Shown here: positions 34,652 through 43,255 of the stretch, one piece after another
Numbering within the stretch: the first letter of the stretch is position 1
Layout: every line of letters begins with the position of its first letter
Source: Desulfotomaculum sp.
Lineage (GTDB): Bacteria; Bacillota; Desulfotomaculia; Desulfotomaculales; Nap2-2B
Direction: 5' to 3'
DNA length: 60,024 nt
Assembly (NCBI GenBank): GCA_003485325.1
Contig: DMZI01000070.1
Location: forward strand, 1-60,024
Position numbers and translations under genes: made by a program
The notes under the pieces: generated by a model
Databases searched by the model: none
What the model was told of the DNA's origin: nothing
What the model saw: the letters and a program-made list of their open reading frames with translations, nothing else

Positions 34652-35014
34652 TTAAAAAGCCAGGGCCTCTTCCACATTAATTATTATTATATGGCTGACA
34701 GTTCCCCGCTCAGCATATTCCTTTTTAAATTTCTCATAAAGATCTCCGGAAGTAACGATTTCAGCCTTACCCCAGATACGCCACCCTTTTCTGGTTGCGG
34801 GATCAAAAGCCGTAGCGGATACAAAGGGATTCTCCTGCAAATTTTTTACTGTGCGCGGCGACCTTAAGTTGGCAAAAACCACACGTTCATCATCAAGAAG
34901 GCGCAGCGAGCCTTTCAGGGAAACATTCGGCATGCCATTTTTATCGGCAGTAGCCACCAGAGCCGGTTTATAGTTACCAATAGCTTTAATAACTTCCTCT
35001 GACATTTTAGCCAT
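34652..35014 (-). CDS. Pyridoxamine-5'-phosphate-oxidase-like flavin-binding protein
   Basis: 120 residues, the small split-barrel FMN-binding fold. The segments PALVATADKNGMPNVSLKGS, VVFANLRSPRTVKNLQENPF and GWRIWGKAEIV are typical of short PNPOx-like proteins. It is too short and lacks the carboxy-terminal dimerisation motif of true PdxH, so it is more likely an FMN- or F420-type reductase or stress protein. ATG behind GGAGGG. Flanked by the MaoC gene upstream. Confidence 0.85.
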   Translation of the reverse strand: MAKMSEEVIKAIGNYKPALVATADKNGMPNVSLKGSLRLLDDERVVFANLRSPRTVKNLQENPFVSATAFDPATRKGWRIWGKAEIVTSGDLYEKFKKEYAERGTVSHIIIINVEEALAF

Positions 35015-35080
35015 CCAAACTATCCCTCCTTAATATTATGGAAAAAGATTTCCCCCCTTTAATAAATTAACGGCAATAAA

Positions 35081-35482
35081 TTAACGGCCGGGCATCACCA
35101 AAGCCTGCCCGCTTAATATAAGCTGGTCATTTTGATTTTTACAGGTTGTTTTTAACTGAATTCTTTTTTTTCCGGGCGCCTTATCGATAACTTCAACCAG
35201 GGCAGTTATTGTGTCGCCTATAAAAGCCGGCGCATGAAATTTTAACGTCTGTTCAAGGTAAATGGTTCCCGGGCCTGGAAGAACTGTCCCGATTACAGCA
35301 GAAATTAGTGATGCAGTCAACATGCCATGAGCTACCCGTCTTTTAAAAATCGACTCTCTGGCATATTCGTCCTGCATATGCAAGGGGTTAAAATCCTGGG
35401 TAATTCCTGCGAACAGGTTAACGTCTTCTTCGCTTATTGTCTTTGTAATACTGGCCTGATCACCGATTTTTAGGCGCTCAAT
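35081..35482 (-). CDS. MaoC-family enoyl-CoA hydratase, apparently with an ATT start
   Basis: About 133 residues, hot-dog fold. The hydratase signature is ITQDFNPLHMQDEYARES (catalytic Asp and His), followed by VAHGMLTASLISAVIGTVLP. The family amino terminus (LKIGDQASITKTISEEDVNL) is encoded upstream of the first ATG, but no ATG, GTG or TTG is available in frame before a stop. The ATT at 35480-35482, preceded by GAGG, is the best candidate start; ATT starts are rare but real. Starting at the TTG at 35383 would remove half of the active-site motif. It probably hydrates short-chain (R)- or trans-enoyl-CoA. Confidence 0.75.
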   Translation of the reverse strand: MERLKIGDQASITKTISEEDVNLFAGITQDFNPLHMQDEYARESIFKRRVAHGMLTASLISAVIGTVLPGPGTIYLEQTLKFHAPAFIGDTITALVEVIDKAPGKKRIQLKTTCKNQNDQLILSGQALVMPGR

Positions 35483-35574
35483 TTCCGTTTTTCCTCAACC
35501 ACCTTAAACAAACAATTTTCTTTAAGTATAAAGTCAGACAATAAATAGTGTCAATGTGTAAATCTTAAGACAGT

Positions 35575-36795
35575 TTAGTTCCTATATCTCCTTCTCCGCC
35601 GGAGTCTCCTGCGTTTGGCGACACAGTAGGCCTCACGGGCGACGACTGTAAACAGCAGGCCGGTTATCAAGATAATTCCGCCCTTTCTGGGAAAACTCTG
35701 TACCGGCTGCGTGACCAAAAGCTTAACCCTTCCAACTTCCTGCCCCTCAGATGTTAAAACCAACTGACCCACTTCCTGCCCGGCAGCCAAAGGCGCTTTA
35801 ATTCCGCTGTACAGTTCAATGCTGCGCTTTATTTGTTTTTTTTGTCCGTTTGGTGAATCATAATAAAACGGGCTGCCGGTATAAACATCAACCTTTCCAA
35901 TGCCGCGGCTTACGCCGATGGTGGTAACTTTTTCCATCTTTCTGACCACTAAATCTGATGCAAAGTTGTCGAAGCCATAATCCAAAATTATACGTGCATC
36001 TTCATAGAGGGTGCTTCCCTGATCATTCAGCAGAACAGCGATAAGTTCCCGGCCATCCCTTTCGGCGGCAGCTACAAGACACTGCCCGGATTTAACCGTG
36101 TAGCCCGTTTTTACACCTATGGCTCCCTGGTACCGGCTCAGAAAGCGGTTATGGTTCCATAGATCCTCCTGCGGCGGCCCGATAGATCTATCTGCTTCCG
36201 GCCTGCTAATCTTTTTTATGCGGGTACCCACTATTTTTCTAAAAACCGGGTTTTGCATCGCGTAACGGGTGATCAGGGCGAGGTCATAGGCGGTGGAATA
36301 ATGTCTGGGATCTGTCAGGCCGTGAGGATTGGTAAAATTACTATCCAGGGCGCCTATTGATCTTGCTTTTTTATTCATCAGATCTGCAAAATTCTCTACT
36401 GAACCGGACAAATGCACTGCAATACTATCAGCGGCGTCGTTTGCCGAAGCCATCATCAGCGCATAAAGGAGATCTTCAAGCGTCAATTTCTCACCTTCCT
36501 GAAGTCCTATCCTGGAACCGTCAACCAGGCAGCTCTCTCTCACAACAGTCACCTTGTCCGACAGGTTGCCCTTTTCCAGGGCTATAACAGCAGTAAGGAT
36601 TTTTGTAGTGCTTGCGGGATACATGTGCCTGCTCATATTTTTTTGATAAAGCACCTGTCCGCTTCCGGCATTCATCAGGACAACCGCTTCCGCCGTTGTA
36701 TCCGGTTCCTTTCCAGCGTCGGCAGTCAACGGAAAAAAAACGATTCCTAAAATGAAAACGTAAATTAAAAGAAAAAGCCGCGTCTTTCCTGGCAT
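35575..36795 (-). CDS. D-alanyl-D-alanine carboxypeptidase (DacF/PBP5 family)
   Basis: About 406 residues. Secreted serine peptidase that trims the last D-Ala of stem peptides. Signal sequence (LFLLIYVFILGIVFFPLTAD), SxxK nucleophile in YPASTTKIL, SxN as MASANDAADS, and KTG in IGVKTGYT. The carboxy-terminal PBP5 beta domain is followed by a membrane helix and a very basic tail (KRRRLRRRRRY), which anchor it. The ATG at 36795 follows GGGGGAG. It has its own promoter. Whether it is sporulation-specific cannot be decided from sequence. Confidence 0.93.
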   Translation of the reverse strand: MPGKTRLFLLIYVFILGIVFFPLTADAGKEPDTTAEAVVLMNAGSGQVLYQKNMSRHMYPASTTKILTAVIALEKGNLSDKVTVVRESCLVDGSRIGLQEGEKLTLEDLLYALMMASANDAADSIAVHLSGSVENFADLMNKKARSIGALDSNFTNPHGLTDPRHYSTAYDLALITRYAMQNPVFRKIVGTRIKKISRPEADRSIGPPQEDLWNHNRFLSRYQGAIGVKTGYTVKSGQCLVAAAERDGRELIAVLLNDQGSTLYEDARIILDYGFDNFASDLVVRKMEKVTTIGVSRGIGKVDVYTGSPFYYDSPNGQKKQIKRSIELYSGIKAPLAAGQEVGQLVLTSEGQEVGRVKLLVTQPVQSFPRKGGIILITGLLFTVVAREAYCVAKRRRLRRRRRYRN

Positions 36796-36826
36796 ATTCT
36801 CCCCCATTTTGAATTAATTCCATAAA

Positions 36827-36855
36827 ATTATATAATTAAACGGCGCAATAATCAA
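36827..36855 (-). promoter_or_regulatory. Sigma-A promoter for the D,D-carboxypeptidase gene
   Basis: On the minus strand TTGATT (36850-36855) and a perfect TATAAT (36827-36832) are separated by 17 bases, ending about 31 bases before the ATG. Confidence 0.65.
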
Positions 36856-36943
36856 CAAGCTGGATATAAACACCTTTATATCAGAAAGCTTCCAAATTTA
36901 CATACCCTATTGTATAATTTATAGGTTACTTTAATAAGACAGG

Positions 36944-38143
36944 TTGTTTAACTTGAAATCTTTACTGCTGCTGTTGTTTTTAACGGAATTTGCCCGGGGA
37001 GCTTTCTTCTATACATTTCTCCCCATTTGGATCGTTAATGATCTTACCGTGTCTATTACAATTGTCGGGCTTACCGTATCGGCCCACTTCCTGTCTGAAA
37101 CCACCTTTAAAACGCTTGCAGGCTGGGAATTTGACCGCCTGGGGCGCCGGGTTCTTTTAGGGGGCCTGTTGCTGTCTTTACTTTCCTTATTAACGATCAA
37201 ACTTTGGCCTGTCCCGGCGGTATTGATTGGCGGCGCAGCGCTGTTTGGCCTCGGTTTCTCTCCGGTATGGCTGGGAGTAATAAGCAGGGTTGCTCCAGTT
37301 GGTATTCCTAACAGGGCTTCACGCATTGGCCTTGTTTTTTCATCCTGGATGGCCGGCGCAGGCGGAGGAATGATCAGTATAAATTTCTTTATGTCAAAAA
37401 GCCATGATCTAATCTTCTGGCTAATTATTATCTTGTGGGCGCTTTCCCTGCCAATTACCTGGTTTGCCACTCCAGACAAAAGCAATCTGCCGGAATCCGG
37501 CGCAAAAGGGCGCCATGGAATGTCAAATGCGCTCAAGCAAATGGCTTCCAATAACCTGACCAGACTGCTGATTCCGGGAATGTTCCTGCAAACATTGGCA
37601 GCCGGTCTCCTCCTGCCTGTTTTACCTATCTTTGTACAAAATAATTTACTTCTTGATCATAACCAGTACGGCATTCTTTTGCTCACAGGAGGCGCCGCTA
37701 CAGTCATTTCGCTCTTGCCGATGGGTTACCTGGCAGACCGCCTGGCTTTAAAAGCACTGCTGGCCACAGGTTTCGGGGCAAGCAGCCTGACGCTTATCCT
37801 GTTGATTCATTGTCATGGTTTCAAGGAAATCATTTGTGTGGCGGTACTCCTTGGATTTTCGTATGCTATGGTTCTTCCAGCCTGGAACTCTCTTTTAGCT
37901 AAAATTATCCCTCCGCAAAGCCAGGCGACGGGATGGGGTATATTTGCCACAATTGAAGGCCTGGGAATAACTTTTGGTTCAGCCCTGGGCGCTTTCGTGG
38001 CCGGCAGGATTGGACTTAACGCTACTTTAATTATGACAGCCTGTGTTTTGCTGATTGCCGCATTTTTCTATTTGCTCTGTCCGTTTGAAAAGATGCTTGT
38101 TAGCAATCAACAGGGGGTATTCTTTAATGAATCTGGTTTTTGA
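36944..38143 (+). CDS. Major facilitator superfamily transporter
   Basis: 399 residues with about 12 membrane helices, single-domain MFS. The loop motif GWEFDRLGRRVLLGG between helices 2 and 3 is the conserved MFS motif A, repeated in degenerate form as MGYLADRLALKALLATG in the second half. Substrate unknown; the architecture resembles drug or sugar efflux carriers. The start is TTG at 36944 or TTG at 36953. It overlaps the polysaccharide deacetylase gene by 17 bases, so the two form an operon. Confidence 0.88.
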   Translation: MFNLKSLLLLLFLTEFARGAFFYTFLPIWIVNDLTVSITIVGLTVSAHFLSETTFKTLAGWEFDRLGRRVLLGGLLLSLLSLLTIKLWPVPAVLIGGAALFGLGFSPVWLGVISRVAPVGIPNRASRIGLVFSSWMAGAGGGMISINFFMSKSHDLIFWLIIILWALSLPITWFATPDKSNLPESGAKGRHGMSNALKQMASNNLTRLLIPGMFLQTLAAGLLLPVLPIFVQNNLLLDHNQYGILLLTGGAATVISLLPMGYLADRLALKALLATGFGASSLTLILLIHCHGFKEIICVAVLLGFSYAMVLPAWNSLLAKIIPPQSQATGWGIFATIEGLGITFGSALGAFVAGRIGLNATLIMTACVLLIAAFFYLLCPFEKMLVSNQQGVFFNESGF

Positions 38144-39386
38144 GATACTCATTTATTTTTTATTTGTTTATGCCTTTATGCCTACCATTCTGGCCAGGAT
38201 ATTCCATATAGGCGCATTTTTTCAAGGGTCCCAAAACGAAAACAAAGTATTCTTAACTTTTGATGACGGGCCTGATTCATTCTACACACCCCGTATTTTA
38301 GACATCCTAAAAGAAACCCAAACGAAAGCCTGCTTTTTTGTTCTTGGGAAAAAGGCCAGGGCACATCCTGAAATTCTTAAACGTATCCAGGCAGAAGGGC
38401 ATGAAATAGGAAGCCATGGATACGGCCATCAATTTCCCTGGTTTCTCGGCCCCTTGGGCACAAAAAAGGATTTAATGGAAACTTCCTCCATTATTACCAA
38501 AATAACCGGCAAACCCCCGCGTTTCTACAGGCCGCCATGGGGAATTCTTAATTTATTTTCCTGGTTTTTTCTTAAAGGCCAGCAGGTTGTGCTATGGTCG
38601 TTTATGAGTTGGGACTGGACCAGACGGACTACAATCAGTTCAATCACTGACCGGGTTCTTTCCAGAGTAAAAAACGGTTCAGTGCTGATTTTTCATGACA
38701 GCGACAAAACACCGGGCAGCGCTCCAAAGTCCCCGGAAGTTGTTATTAAAATCCTTCCTGCAATTATTCAGGAAATAAAAAAACGGGGTCTGCAGGCAGC
38801 CGCCCTGTCAGAGCTGATCCCTGAAAAGAAGAAAAAATTATCCTATGCCTTATTTGAAAAATGGGATCATACCGTTCTTCGCCTGATGGGCGTTAAAGAC
38901 CTGCCCGACAAAGACCGGCCGACAGTTTTTCGCATAGCGCTGCGCAAATTTGGAGGTAAACAATTGCCTCTGCCGGACGGAACAATTCTTAAGAAAGGGG
39001 ACCTGGTGGTAGATTTACATCTGAATAACAGTTTTTTTAAGCAGTTCGGCGAAAAAAATGAAATTTCAATGCTCGGCCTTTTGGCCAAGCAAAAAATCCT
39101 GCAGGACTTGCCGGCAGTTGCCGGATGGATAGCCGCAAATCCCCGCCGTGATGAAATAAAGGCAATAACCGGCTTAACTATCATCCACCGCGGCAGTCAG
39201 CAGGTAGGTTTCCAGACTTTCGATCTCCCGCCTTTAAGGAGCTTCCTGATCAGACTGTACGAAAGCATGCTTCTGGTTATGTTGCATCCTGCAGGATACC
39301 GCCGCATTACACGGCACAGAAAAAAGCTAATCCCGAAACTGCTCGTGATGAGTAAAAAAGAACTGTTCAGTAAGTACCTCATTTAA
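38127..39386 (+). CDS. Polysaccharide deacetylase with YkoP-like domain
   Basis: About 419 residues. One amino-terminal helix anchors it (LVFEILIYFLFVYAFMPTIL). The NodB homology domain (about 40-235) has FLTFDDGPDSFYTPRIL, the metal-binding histidines in EIGSHGYGHQ, and FYRPPWG. The carboxy-terminal 180 residues (from about 250) resemble the YkoP-like domain seen after such deacetylases. It likely removes acetyl groups from peptidoglycan or exopolysaccharide GlcNAc. The ATG at 38127 follows AGGGGG. It overlaps MFS upstream and the convergent nitroreductase by 8 bases. Confidence 0.9.
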   Translation: MNLVFEILIYFLFVYAFMPTILARIFHIGAFFQGSQNENKVFLTFDDGPDSFYTPRILDILKETQTKACFFVLGKKARAHPEILKRIQAEGHEIGSHGYGHQFPWFLGPLGTKKDLMETSSIITKITGKPPRFYRPPWGILNLFSWFFLKGQQVVLWSFMSWDWTRRTTISSITDRVLSRVKNGSVLIFHDSDKTPGSAPKSPEVVIKILPAIIQEIKKRGLQAAALSELIPEKKKKLSYALFEKWDHTVLRLMGVKDLPDKDRPTVFRIALRKFGGKQLPLPDGTILKKGDLVVDLHLNNSFFKQFGEKNEISMLGLLAKQKILQDLPAVAGWIAANPRRDEIKAITGLTIIHRGSQQVGFQTFDLPPLRSFLIRLYESMLLVMLHPAGYRRITRHRKKLIPKLLVMSKKELFSKYLI

Positions 39387-39996
39387 TGAAAGAAGTTATT
39401 TCTTCAAGCGGGCGGATATTCCTTGGCGGAGATATATAGTCGGACCATCCCAACGCGACCAGGGCGGCCAGGCTTCGGGGGGGCTTAACCCCTAAAAGCT
39501 CTTCAAGATCCGGCCGGGCAACCATTGGACCTGTCAACCAGCAGCCGCCGTATCCTCTGGAATGCGCAGCCAGAAGAAGAGTCTGTATGGCGGCGCCGAT
39601 GGTCTGCAAATCCGGACGGCAGCGCAGCGAATCAACTTCGTATTCCGAATACCCGGCTTTAAACAACATATTGTCAAGAACAGTGCGGTATTTAAACGTG
39701 CTCACTGCAATAATCACAGGGGCTTTGGAAAACCACATAACAATCTTTTTGGGGTCAGATTCAAATTTAGCGTTGACCTGCCGGGCAAGCGAGTCAATTT
39801 TTTGTGATACAAGCTGGCTCATTTTTTCTTTAATTTCCTGGTTCTTTATAATAATAAAGTGCCACATCTGTTGATCGCCTGAACTGGGAGAGTGTGAAGC
39901 AAGTTCTATCAGGCTTAAAATTTCGGAATCCGGTATGTCATCTTTTTTATATCTTCTTATGCTGCGGCGTTCCCGCACGACTTTTTCAAATTCCAT
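39379..39996 (-). CDS. Nitroreductase-family flavoprotein
   Basis: About 205 residues. FMN-binding motif ERRSIRRYKKDDIPD near the start, SPSSGDQQMWHFIIIK, and the GGCWLTGP loop are typical. It reduces nitro groups, quinones or related acceptors using NAD(P)H. The ATG at 39996 is chosen because the family begins there; the frame extends 29 codons upstream to a GTG without similarity. Convergent with the deacetylase gene. Confidence 0.88.
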   Translation of the reverse strand: MEFEKVVRERRSIRRYKKDDIPDSEILSLIELASHSPSSGDQQMWHFIIIKNQEIKEKMSQLVSQKIDSLARQVNAKFESDPKKIVMWFSKAPVIIAVSTFKYRTVLDNMLFKAGYSEYEVDSLRCRPDLQTIGAAIQTLLLAAHSRGYGGCWLTGPMVARPDLEELLGVKPPRSLAALVALGWSDYISPPRNIRPLEEITSFIK

Positions 39997-40165
39997 CCAG
40001 CCTATCTTCCCTTCGTTATCTGTTTTAAAGTATCTTATCCTCCGCCTGCCGGCTTTGTCAAACAACTTTGGAGGATTTATCACTTATGGCGCTGAAAGCA
40101 AGTCGTTCTCTGTTTAAAAAGCCATGCCCCCCGAACGGATTCTACTAAATGTTTATTATTATAGA

Positions 40166-40194
40166 TTGTTTTTTGATAGAATTACGAGTAAAAT
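40166..40194 (+). promoter_or_regulatory. Sigma-A-like promoter for the acyl-CoA ligase gene
   Basis: TTGTTT (40166-40171) and TAAAAT (40189-40194) are separated by 17 bases, about 80 bases before the start codon, which has a strong AAGGAGG ribosome site. Confidence 0.5.
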
Positions 40195-40272
40195 TAAGAT
40201 GCTTGCAGGAATTTGTTAAATAATGAAGAAGTAATTAGGGCAAACACCGAGGTATGTCAAGGAGGTTAAAAA

Positions 40273-41802
40273 ATGAGTCTGGTATCGCGGCTTACTGAAG
40301 TTGGGCATCTTTATCCTGATAAGGAAGCCATTGTCTATAATGAAAAACGGATCACTTACGGCAACTTGATAGAGCATATAAACAGGTTTGCCAATGGGTT
40401 AAAAAATTTCGGTATTCAAAAAGGCGATCGCATTTTAATAGCTTTAGGAAACTGCCCGCAATTTATCGTTTCTTATTTTGCCATAATGCAGATTAAAGCC
40501 GTGGTTATACCTATCAATCCTCAATATGCCCTTAACGAAATTGAAAAAATAGCCGCCGATGCCCTTCCCGTTGCTGTAATTACGGATTCTTCGACAGCTT
40601 CGAACTTTATCATGCTAAAAGAAAGAACCGGGTTGCCGGCCAATGTAATTGTAATCCGCTCCGAAAAGGGAAATTTTAAAACAGCCATTTCATTTAAAGA
40701 GATAATGGAGAACGGAGAAGAGTTTTTCCCTCCCGAACATGATTATAATGATGACGACGTGATCGAAATCCTTTACACTCATGGTCCTACCGGTACGCTG
40801 AGGGGAGCTATGCTGACCAACCAGAACCTGTATAGCAATGCAATTACGTTTTTGGAACTCTGCCGTTTGACCCCGCAGGATCGTGCTTTGCTTGTTTCCC
40901 GTGCTTACCATGCTCCCGCCCAGACTTGCGCCATGAATGCCCCGCTTATGGCAGGGGCAACTGTAGTTATGCATGATATCTGGACCAAACCGGAAACAAT
41001 CCTGCGAACAATTGAAGAAGAAGGAATCACTTTCTTCTTCGGCACACCTCCGATGTATAGAATACTGCTTGATTTTCCGGAGCACCGGCGGTTTAAAACA
41101 GATATGCTGCGGGTGACCTGCACAGCCGCAGACCCGCTTCCGCCAGACACTTTTCAGGCGTTTGAAGAAAAATTCGGGTTGCAGATAACCGAAGCATATG
41201 GCTTAACCGAAACTTCCCCGTTAATCTGCTCAAACCCGGTTGAAGGAACCAAGAAACCAGGTTCCGTAGGACGGCCGTTACCCGGCATAAATTTGAAAAT
41301 CGTTGATTATGAAGACCGGGAAGTTCCAATAGGACAGGTTGGTGAAATTGTCGTCAGCGGGTCAAATGTCATGAAAGGATACTATCACCGCGAGGAAGAA
41401 ACAAATTGGGTAATGCGCAACGGGTGGTTCCATACCGAAGACCTAGCTTATATGGACAGTGAAGGGTATGTTTTTATTGTTGACCGTAAGAAAGACCTGC
41501 TTGTCCGGGGCGGCCTCAATGTGCACCCCCGTGAGGTAGAGGATGTTCTTTATACACACCCTGCAGTATTTGAAGTAGCTGTAATAGGAATGCCCGATCC
41601 TGTCTGGGGAGAGGAAGTAACAGCATTTGTTCACCTGAGAAAGGACAGCAATATTGACGCAAAGGAATTACAGGAATTTTGCAAGGATAAATTGGCCGGT
41701 TATAAAATTCCGCGTACTATACATATAGTAGACGAGTTGCCCAAAACATCATCCGGAAAGCTCTTAAAACATGAGTTAAAAAATATTATCAAAAATAGCT
41801 AA
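40273..41802 (+). CDS. Acyl-CoA ligase (AMP-forming) with altered phosphate loop
   Basis: 509 residues, ANL superfamily. It should activate a fatty or aromatic acid to its CoA thioester. The later motifs are standard: EAYGLTETSP, the hinge VDRKKDLLVRGGLNVHPREV and the catalytic lysine in KTSSGKLLKHE. The A3 phosphate-binding loop is not: residues 168-178 read YTHGPTGTLRG where YTSGTTGxPKG is expected, losing the Ser, one Thr, the Pro and the Lys. The rest of the gene is intact, so this may be a divergent or impaired activity. ATG behind AAGGAGG. Confidence 0.9.
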   Translation: MSLVSRLTEVGHLYPDKEAIVYNEKRITYGNLIEHINRFANGLKNFGIQKGDRILIALGNCPQFIVSYFAIMQIKAVVIPINPQYALNEIEKIAADALPVAVITDSSTASNFIMLKERTGLPANVIVIRSEKGNFKTAISFKEIMENGEEFFPPEHDYNDDDVIEILYTHGPTGTLRGAMLTNQNLYSNAITFLELCRLTPQDRALLVSRAYHAPAQTCAMNAPLMAGATVVMHDIWTKPETILRTIEEEGITFFFGTPPMYRILLDFPEHRRFKTDMLRVTCTAADPLPPDTFQAFEEKFGLQITEAYGLTETSPLICSNPVEGTKKPGSVGRPLPGINLKIVDYEDREVPIGQVGEIVVSGSNVMKGYYHREEETNWVMRNGWFHTEDLAYMDSEGYVFIVDRKKDLLVRGGLNVHPREVEDVLYTHPAVFEVAVIGMPDPVWGEEVTAFVHLRKDSNIDAKELQEFCKDKLAGYKIPRTIHIVDELPKTSSGKLLKHELKNIIKNS

Positions 41803-41824
41803 AATAGGCCGAAAGGACGATCTA

Positions 41825-41857
41825 AAAGGATGCACGGGATAGTGTATCCTTTTTTAT
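41825..41857 (+). terminator. Intrinsic terminator after the acyl-CoA ligase gene
   Basis: AAAGGAT and ATCCTTT arms with partial pairing inside, followed by TTTTTTA on the plus strand. It lies between convergent genes and could serve htrA on the other strand as well. Confidence 0.7.
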
Positions 41858-41869
41858 GGCTGCTGAATA

Positions 41870-43024
41870 TTATAAATTACCCGGTTTTTCCGTAACCATA
41901 ATTTGTATGGTACGGAGTTTGCCTTCCCTGTACACTGTTACCGGCACACGCTGTCCGATTTTTGATTTACTGATCAGTTCAACCAGAGCGTCCGGCGACG
42001 CAACTTCTTTTCCGTCCCATTTGGTAATAATATCTCCCTTTTTTAAACCGGCGGCGGAGGCGGGACTATCTGATAGAACACCTGCCACAAGAGCGCCCTT
42101 TGTTCCTTTAAAATTTAGGTAAGCGGACGTTTCTTCATTTAAAGGCTGCACCTGGACACCCAGCCAGGGCCGGACTACTTTGCCCTTATTAATCAATTCC
42201 TGGATTACATTGTTGGCGGTATTTGCCGGTATGGCAAAGCCGATTCCCTGCGCCTGAGCTACAGCAGTGTTTATTCCGATAACTTGACCGGAAAGATTTA
42301 AAAGAGGCCCTCCGCTGTTCCCTGGGTTAATTGACGCATCCGTCTGCAATAAATTCTTATAACTCCGGTTTTCTACATTGATCGGGCGCCCTTTGGCGCT
42401 GATCACGCCGACAGTTACGGTATGATCCAGCCCATATGGATTACCTATGGCGATAACCCAGTTCCCGACCCTGATCTTGTCGGAGTCACCTAATTTCAGC
42501 GAGGGAAGGCTGCTTCCGGCCTTAACTTTTAATACGGCCAGGTCTAAATCATAGTCTGCCCCCACCACACTGGCCTGCAGGGGTTCTTTGAATCCTTGAA
42601 TGGTAACCGTTATCTTATCAGCGCCTTCAATAACATGTTCGTTAGTTAAAATATACCCGTCGCTTGATATAATAAAACCGGAACCCAAACCGTGCTCCTC
42701 CCGCGGTTGCGCACCGCCAAAGGGATTGCCGAAGAACTGCCTGAAAAAAGGGTCGTTAAAGAAAGGATCGTACTGCCGGCCGCGAACCGTCACAGTATCG
42801 ATTTTTACAACAGCCGGACCTGCATTGCTCACTATTTCAGCCACAGCTTCTGAGTCGACTCCGGGTGGCGTCCCGGAAGCATCAGCAAGGTTACTTCCAC
42901 CAAATCCAGATTTATTCCCAGAAAGCGGATTTATATCGCTTACTGCCAGACAGCCACCCATAAACATTATCCCTGCTATAAAAGCAGCCAGGGAAATAAA
43001 AAGCAAATTCCGTTTTAAATTCAC
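41870..43024 (-). CDS. HtrA/DegP-family serine protease, probable lipoprotein
   Basis: About 384 residues. An amino-terminal hydrophobic segment ends MFMGGC, a possible lipobox. The trypsin-like domain has His in LTNEHVIEG, Asp in YDLDLAVLKV and Ser in NPGNSGGPLLN. One carboxy-terminal PDZ domain (about 290-380) follows. It degrades or refolds damaged exported proteins. The GTG at 43024 sits 7 bases after GGAG. The open frame continues upstream into repeat copy C (13 codons of repeat sequence), which is unlikely to be translated. Confidence 0.93.
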   Translation of the reverse strand: MNLKRNLLFISLAAFIAGIMFMGGCLAVSDINPLSGNKSGFGGSNLADASGTPPGVDSEAVAEIVSNAGPAVVKIDTVTVRGRQYDPFFNDPFFRQFFGNPFGGAQPREEHGLGSGFIISSDGYILTNEHVIEGADKITVTIQGFKEPLQASVVGADYDLDLAVLKVKAGSSLPSLKLGDSDKIRVGNWVIAIGNPYGLDHTVTVGVISAKGRPINVENRSYKNLLQTDASINPGNSGGPLLNLSGQVIGINTAVAQAQGIGFAIPANTANNVIQELINKGKVVRPWLGVQVQPLNEETSAYLNFKGTKGALVAGVLSDSPASAAGLKKGDIITKWDGKEVASPDALVELISKSKIGQRVPVTVYREGKLRTIQIMVTEKPGNL

Positions 43025-43041
43025 CAAATTACTCCACCTAC

Positions 43042-43238
43042 CCTGAAAATTAATGTGCATTAGAAAGGTCAACTGCCTACGTGCTCATGTTCGCCTCTTA
43101 TACTTGTACGAACTCGTTCACCCTCGGGCTCACTCGTTCCTTGAATGAAGGCTCAAAATCGCACTTAAGGCATTGCCCTCCCTTTGCTGATGAATTTTCA
43201 TCCTCCTGATTGTGTCGCTCTAGCGACATGGAGGTCTA
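43042..43238 (-). repeat. Interspersed structured repeat, copy C (197 bp)
   Basis: Starts CCTGAAAATTA, ends GAGGTCTA. One main-stem arm has AA where other copies have GG (GAAAGG against GGGAGG); on the minus-strand RNA this makes two G-U pairs, on the plus strand two mismatches. The right-end hairpin is perfect here (TGTCGC and GCGACA). The central loop is intermediate in length, containing the CCCTCGGGCTCACTCG segment. The right end is 17 bases after the selB stop; the left end is 17 bases before the htrA start. Confidence 0.9.
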
Positions 43239-43255
43239 CCTTTACTTGTTCTGGT

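Noticed and set aside
43025..43072. Amino-terminal extension of HtrA into repeat copy C
   Set aside because: The added codons are pure repeat sequence and a GTG with a good ribosome site lies just downstream.
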